NCBI RefSeq assembly: GCF_003265325.1
Contig: NZ_QGNX01000001.1
Span: forward strand, 62,001-126,000
Length of the DNA stretch: 64,000 nt
Reading direction: 5' to 3'
Source of the DNA: Oceanibium sediminis
GTDB taxonomy: Bacteria; Pseudomonadota; Alphaproteobacteria; Rhodobacterales; Rhodobacteraceae
The notes beneath the pieces were generated by a model. That model did not search any database. It worked only from the letters and a program-made list of their open reading frames with translations, and had not been told where the DNA came from. A program made the translations under genes and the position numbers. Each line of letters opens with the position of its first letter. Position 1 is the first letter of the stretch. This document shows positions 61,874-64,000 of the stretch, one piece after another.

Positions 61874-61910
61874 GCCTCCGGCGGGGATATTTGAAGACTT
61901 TGGAAGCGGG
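61874..61910 (+). repeat. dispersed intergenic repeat, copy C
   Basis: GCCTCCGGCGGGGATATTTG then AAGACTTTGGAAGCGGG. The block GGGATA-TTGA-GACTTTGGAA matches copy A (55317-55338) nearly base for base. It sits between pyk and its terminator. Confidence 0.6.
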
Positions 61911-61937
61911 GCGGTCCGGGAACGGGCCGCCCCGTTT
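61907..61937 (+). terminator. bidirectional terminator between pyk and the convergent gene
   Basis: CGGGGCGGTCC (61907-61917) pairs with GGGCCGCCCCG (61924-61934), eleven pairs with one G-T, around a six-base loop, followed by TTT. It overlaps the end of repeat copy C and lies at the stop of the convergent minus-strand gene. Confidence 0.7.
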
Positions 61938-62899
61938 CATTGCAGCAGGGCCCTTGGGCGTACCTGGGGGCGCGGCGGGGTTGGCTCCTCGACGATGAAT
62001 TCGACGAGTTCGGTCGCCTGCAGGAAGGATTCGTTGTCGTCAGAGATCAGCAGCAGCCGCGTGCGCCCCTGCGGATCGCGCCAAGTGGCGATCCCTTCAA
62101 GGTTGTCATAGAGCCCGAGGCGGCTTTCGAGCAGCGTTTCCTCGCCGCTCAGCCCGCCCGGCGTGACGTTGAAGCGGCGGATCCGGGTGGAAAAGGACAG
62201 GAAGCCGTTCCAGTGCCGCTCAACCACGTAGAGGCGGCCGTCGGGGCCGAGGTCCGCGCCGCTCATCAGGTGCGGGGGGCGGCGCGGCAGGCTGAACGCC
62301 GTGGACCATTCTGCGCCATCGTAGCGGTAGACCGGGTAGGGGCGCGCCAGTTCCCCCGAGCGTTCGGGCATGGTGTAGAGCGCCCCGTCGGGCCCGGTGA
62401 ACAGCGCTTCGAGGCCAGAGTTGTTCTGCAGCGCGCGGAAGGCGGCGGGCACGGGCAGCGCCCGCGCCGGCTGGTCGAGCGCGGTATAGGCCCAGACGCG
62501 GTGGTTCGCCTCGAAGCTGACGAAGAGCTCTCCGTCGGGGCCGACGGCGAGGCCTTCGGCATCGACGTCGTAGCGTTGCACCGGCGCGCCGCGCGGATCG
62601 AGCAGGGGGCCGTAGGCGTCGGCGCGCACGGCGCTGAGGGTGCCGTCCTCCCCCCGTTCGAGGGTGGCGGTCACGTAGCTGCCCTTGTCCGAGACGGTGA
62701 TGATACGCGTGCCATCCGCGCTGAGCGCCAGCCCGGAGAAGGAGCCGATCCCTCCCGGGGCGCGCCAGGCGATCCGCGCGTCCTCGACCAGGTCCGGGCC
62801 GGCCTGCGCGGGCGCGGCCAGCGCGCCCAGCGCCAGGGCGAGGGTTGCCGCCACGCGCCGGAACCGCACCCCGCCAGTTAGCGCAGGACGGCGGCGCAT
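61937..62899 (-). CDS. esterase-like activity of phytase-family protein
   Basis: A secreted beta-propeller-like protein of about 320 residues. The signal peptide (FRRVAATLALALGALAAPAQA) leads to ARIAWRAPGGIGSFSGLALSADGTRIITVSDKGSYVTA, the opening strands of the esterase-like activity of phytase domain, with LEALFTGPDGALYTMPERSG and ISDDNES later. Likely periplasmic or surface; real substrate unknown. ATG 62899 gives the signal peptide and overlaps the stop of mepA by 22 bases; a longer upstream frame would lie inside mepA. Same strand as mepA and likely co-transcribed. Confidence 0.8.
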   Translation of the reverse strand: MRRRPALTGGVRFRRVAATLALALGALAAPAQAGPDLVEDARIAWRAPGGIGSFSGLALSADGTRIITVSDKGSYVTATLERGEDGTLSAVRADAYGPLLDPRGAPVQRYDVDAEGLAVGPDGELFVSFEANHRVWAYTALDQPARALPVPAAFRALQNNSGLEALFTGPDGALYTMPERSGELARPYPVYRYDGAEWSTAFSLPRRPPHLMSGADLGPDGRLYVVERHWNGFLSFSTRIRRFNVTPGGLSGEETLLESRLGLYDNLEGIATWRDPQGRTRLLLISDDNESFLQATELVEFIVEEPTPPRPQVRPRALLQ

Positions 62900-63729
62900 T
62901 GCTGGGGCAGGTCGGTGAGGGTCAGTTCGCGCTTGGGTTTGGGTTTCGGCGCGTTGGGATCGGGTTTTGCCGGTTTCAGCGCGTCGGTCACCCACCAGAC
63001 CGCGTCTTCGCAGCCATCGCCTGCGGGGATCGGATCCTGCGCGCGGCAGCCGCGCGCGCCGTCGGGGCAGTTCATGCGGACATGGAAGTGGTAGTGGTGA
63101 CCCCACCAGGGCCGGATCTTGCGCAGGTAGGCCCGGTCGCCGGTTTCGTCGGCGCACATGCGCAGCTTGACCGGCGCGGTGACGAAGATGCGCGCGACAT
63201 CCGGGTCGCGCGCCGCCGCGCGCAGGATGCGGTGGTGCGCTTCGGTCCAGTTGCCGTTCACGTTGCGCTGGTCGGGCGTGCGCACCGAGATGGAGGAGAC
63301 GTTCTCACGCTCGGTCTGCGAGAGCGACAGGTCCAGCGCCGGTTTCATCCAGATGTCGATGTCGAGCCCCATCTGGTGGCTGGCATGGCCCGTCAGCATC
63401 GGCCCGCCGCGCGGCTGGCTGATGTCGCCGATATAGAGCCCGTTCCAGCCCGCGCGCTGCGCGGCGATGGACAGGCGCTTGATGAAGCGGATCGCGTCCG
63501 GGTGACCGTAGTTCCGGTTCCGGCTGAGGCGCATGGCCTGCCAGGACGGCCCCGTCTCGGGCAGTTGCTCGGCCCCGGCGATGCAGCCCTTGTTGTAGGT
63601 ACCGTGGGGTGCCGGGGCGTGGCTGGACGGCGTCGCCTTGGCGCCGAAAAGCTGTTTGGCGGGGGTCTGCGCCCCTGCCAGATGCGGGGTGAACGCCAGG
63701 CTGGCGATCAGAAGGAGGGTTCGGAGCAT
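62878..63729 (-). CDS. mepA: penicillin-insensitive murein endopeptidase
   Basis: A 283-residue periplasmic LAS-type zinc peptidase that cuts D-alanyl-meso-DAP crosslinks. A signal peptide (residues 1 to about 20) is followed by conserved GCIAGAEQLPETGPSWQAMRLSRNRNYGHP, the metal motif HASHQMGLDIDIWM (H-x-x-G-x-D) and a second metal His cluster WWGHHYHFHVRMNCP. Four or more cysteines suggest disulfides. The gene overlaps the MFS gene upstream by 22 bases and the phytase-like gene downstream by 22 bases. Confidence 0.94.
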   Translation of the reverse strand: MLRTLLLIASLAFTPHLAGAQTPAKQLFGAKATPSSHAPAPHGTYNKGCIAGAEQLPETGPSWQAMRLSRNRNYGHPDAIRFIKRLSIAAQRAGWNGLYIGDISQPRGGPMLTGHASHQMGLDIDIWMKPALDLSLSQTERENVSSISVRTPDQRNVNGNWTEAHHRILRAAARDPDVARIFVTAPVKLRMCADETGDRAYLRKIRPWWGHHYHFHVRMNCPDGARGCRAQDPIPAGDGCEDAVWWVTDALKPAKPDPNAPKPKPKRELTLTDLPQQCAAVLR

Positions 63730-64000
63730 GCTCGGGCCTCTTGCGGGGGTTTGACCCAGTATAGCAGAACAAGCCCCAGCGCGAACAGCGCGATCACGGG
63801 GCTGACGCCCAGCGCCTGGCTGCCCGTGGCGGTGGTGGTGATCCCGATCAAGAGCGGCGCGAGGAAGGCCGTCGCCTTGCCCGACAGCGCGTAAAGCCCG
63901 AATGCCTCGGTCATGGGCAGCTTGTCCTCGGCCATGAAGATCAGCAGCGTGCGGGACGCAGCCTGCAACGAGCCCGCGCAGGCCCCGAGGATGCCGCCGC
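63708..64000 (-). CDS. MFS transporter (UMF1 type), C-terminal part (cut by window edge)
   Basis: The C-terminal about 97 residues of a major facilitator protein; the reading frame stays open to the window edge, so the gene starts beyond base 64000. Two helices and a loop are visible: GGILGACAGSLQAASRTLL, then EAFGLYALSGKATAFLAPLLIG and VIALFALGLVLLYWV. The phrase MAEDKLPMTEAFGLYALSGK-like is typical of UMF1/Atg22-like bacterial proteins. Its end overlaps the start of mepA by 22 bases. Substrate unknown. Confidence 0.8.
   Translation of the reverse strand, partial: GGILGACAGSLQAASRTLLIFMAEDKLPMTEAFGLYALSGKATAFLAPLLIGITTTATGSQALGVSPVIALFALGLVLLYWVKPPQEARACSEPSF

Noticed and set aside
1-64000. 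tRNA, rRNA, insertion sequence, prophage or CRISPR array
   Set aside because: Reading both strands I found no cloverleaf tRNA, transposase, integrase, phage structural gene or spaced direct repeats.

Overview
The window is high-GC, densely coded DNA with short intergenic gaps. It looks chromosomal and most resembles an alphaproteobacterium of the Rhodobacterales (Roseobacter/Rhodobacter) type. The evidence is gene content and order: Irr divergent from fabA-fabB-fabI, petABC, xseB-ispA-dxs, DUF1244 beside N-formylglutamate amidohydrolase, DUF1868, a consensus CtrA-type box, and copies of a dispersed intergenic repeat that feels typical of this group. I saw no tRNA, rRNA, insertion sequence, prophage or CRISPR array. 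Both ends cut genes: a threonine dehydratase on the left and a UMF1-type MFS transporter on the right.

Layout. 1-1924 (-): HAD dehalogenase, alpha/beta hydrolase and threonine dehydratase joined by stop/start overlaps. 2018-5184: fabA-fabB-fabI divergent from irr. 5278-9333 (+): HDAC-like amidohydrolase, xseB, ispA, dxs. 9376-10894 (-): a small outer-membrane-type protein and trmL. 10971-13842 (+): petABC (cytochrome bc1) with a clear terminator. 13866-17276 (-): thiBPQ thiamine importer behind a TPP riboswitch. 17308-23266: MFS transporter, aroC, DedA protein, rRNA methyltransferases and a glyoxalase-fold protein. 23304-27073 (-): tandem ABC exporter half-transporters behind a structured leader.

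27242-43727 is the most notable region. hyuA-hyuB (hydantoinase/oxoprolinase type) face away from a long, tightly overlapped operon. That operon encodes a polytopic membrane protein, a branched-chain-amino-acid-type ABC importer, a FAD subunit and a fused 2Fe-2S/molybdopterin hydroxylase, a 6-hydroxynicotinate-reductase-like Fe-S protein, an ApbE-like UPF0280 protein and a DUF1185 protein. Together they read as a catabolic module for an N-heterocycle: import, Mo-dependent ring hydroxylation, reductive dearomatisation, then lactam opening. The substrate cannot be read from the sequence.

43968-50323 holds glycerol-3-phosphate and glycoside genes: glpD behind a DeoR/GlpR-like operator, a small Tat-exported protein, DUF1868, a GH13 enzyme resembling glucosylglycerol hydrolase, and gpsA. 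50386-59103: LOG protein, MFS with a His-rich tail, rpmI-rplT, SulP transporter, an RTX-like duplicated protein with a CtrA box, pheS (without pheT), dapD and small proteins. 59097-64000: DUF1244, N-formylglutamate amidohydrolase, pyk, an esterase-like phytase-fold protein, mepA and the partial MFS gene.
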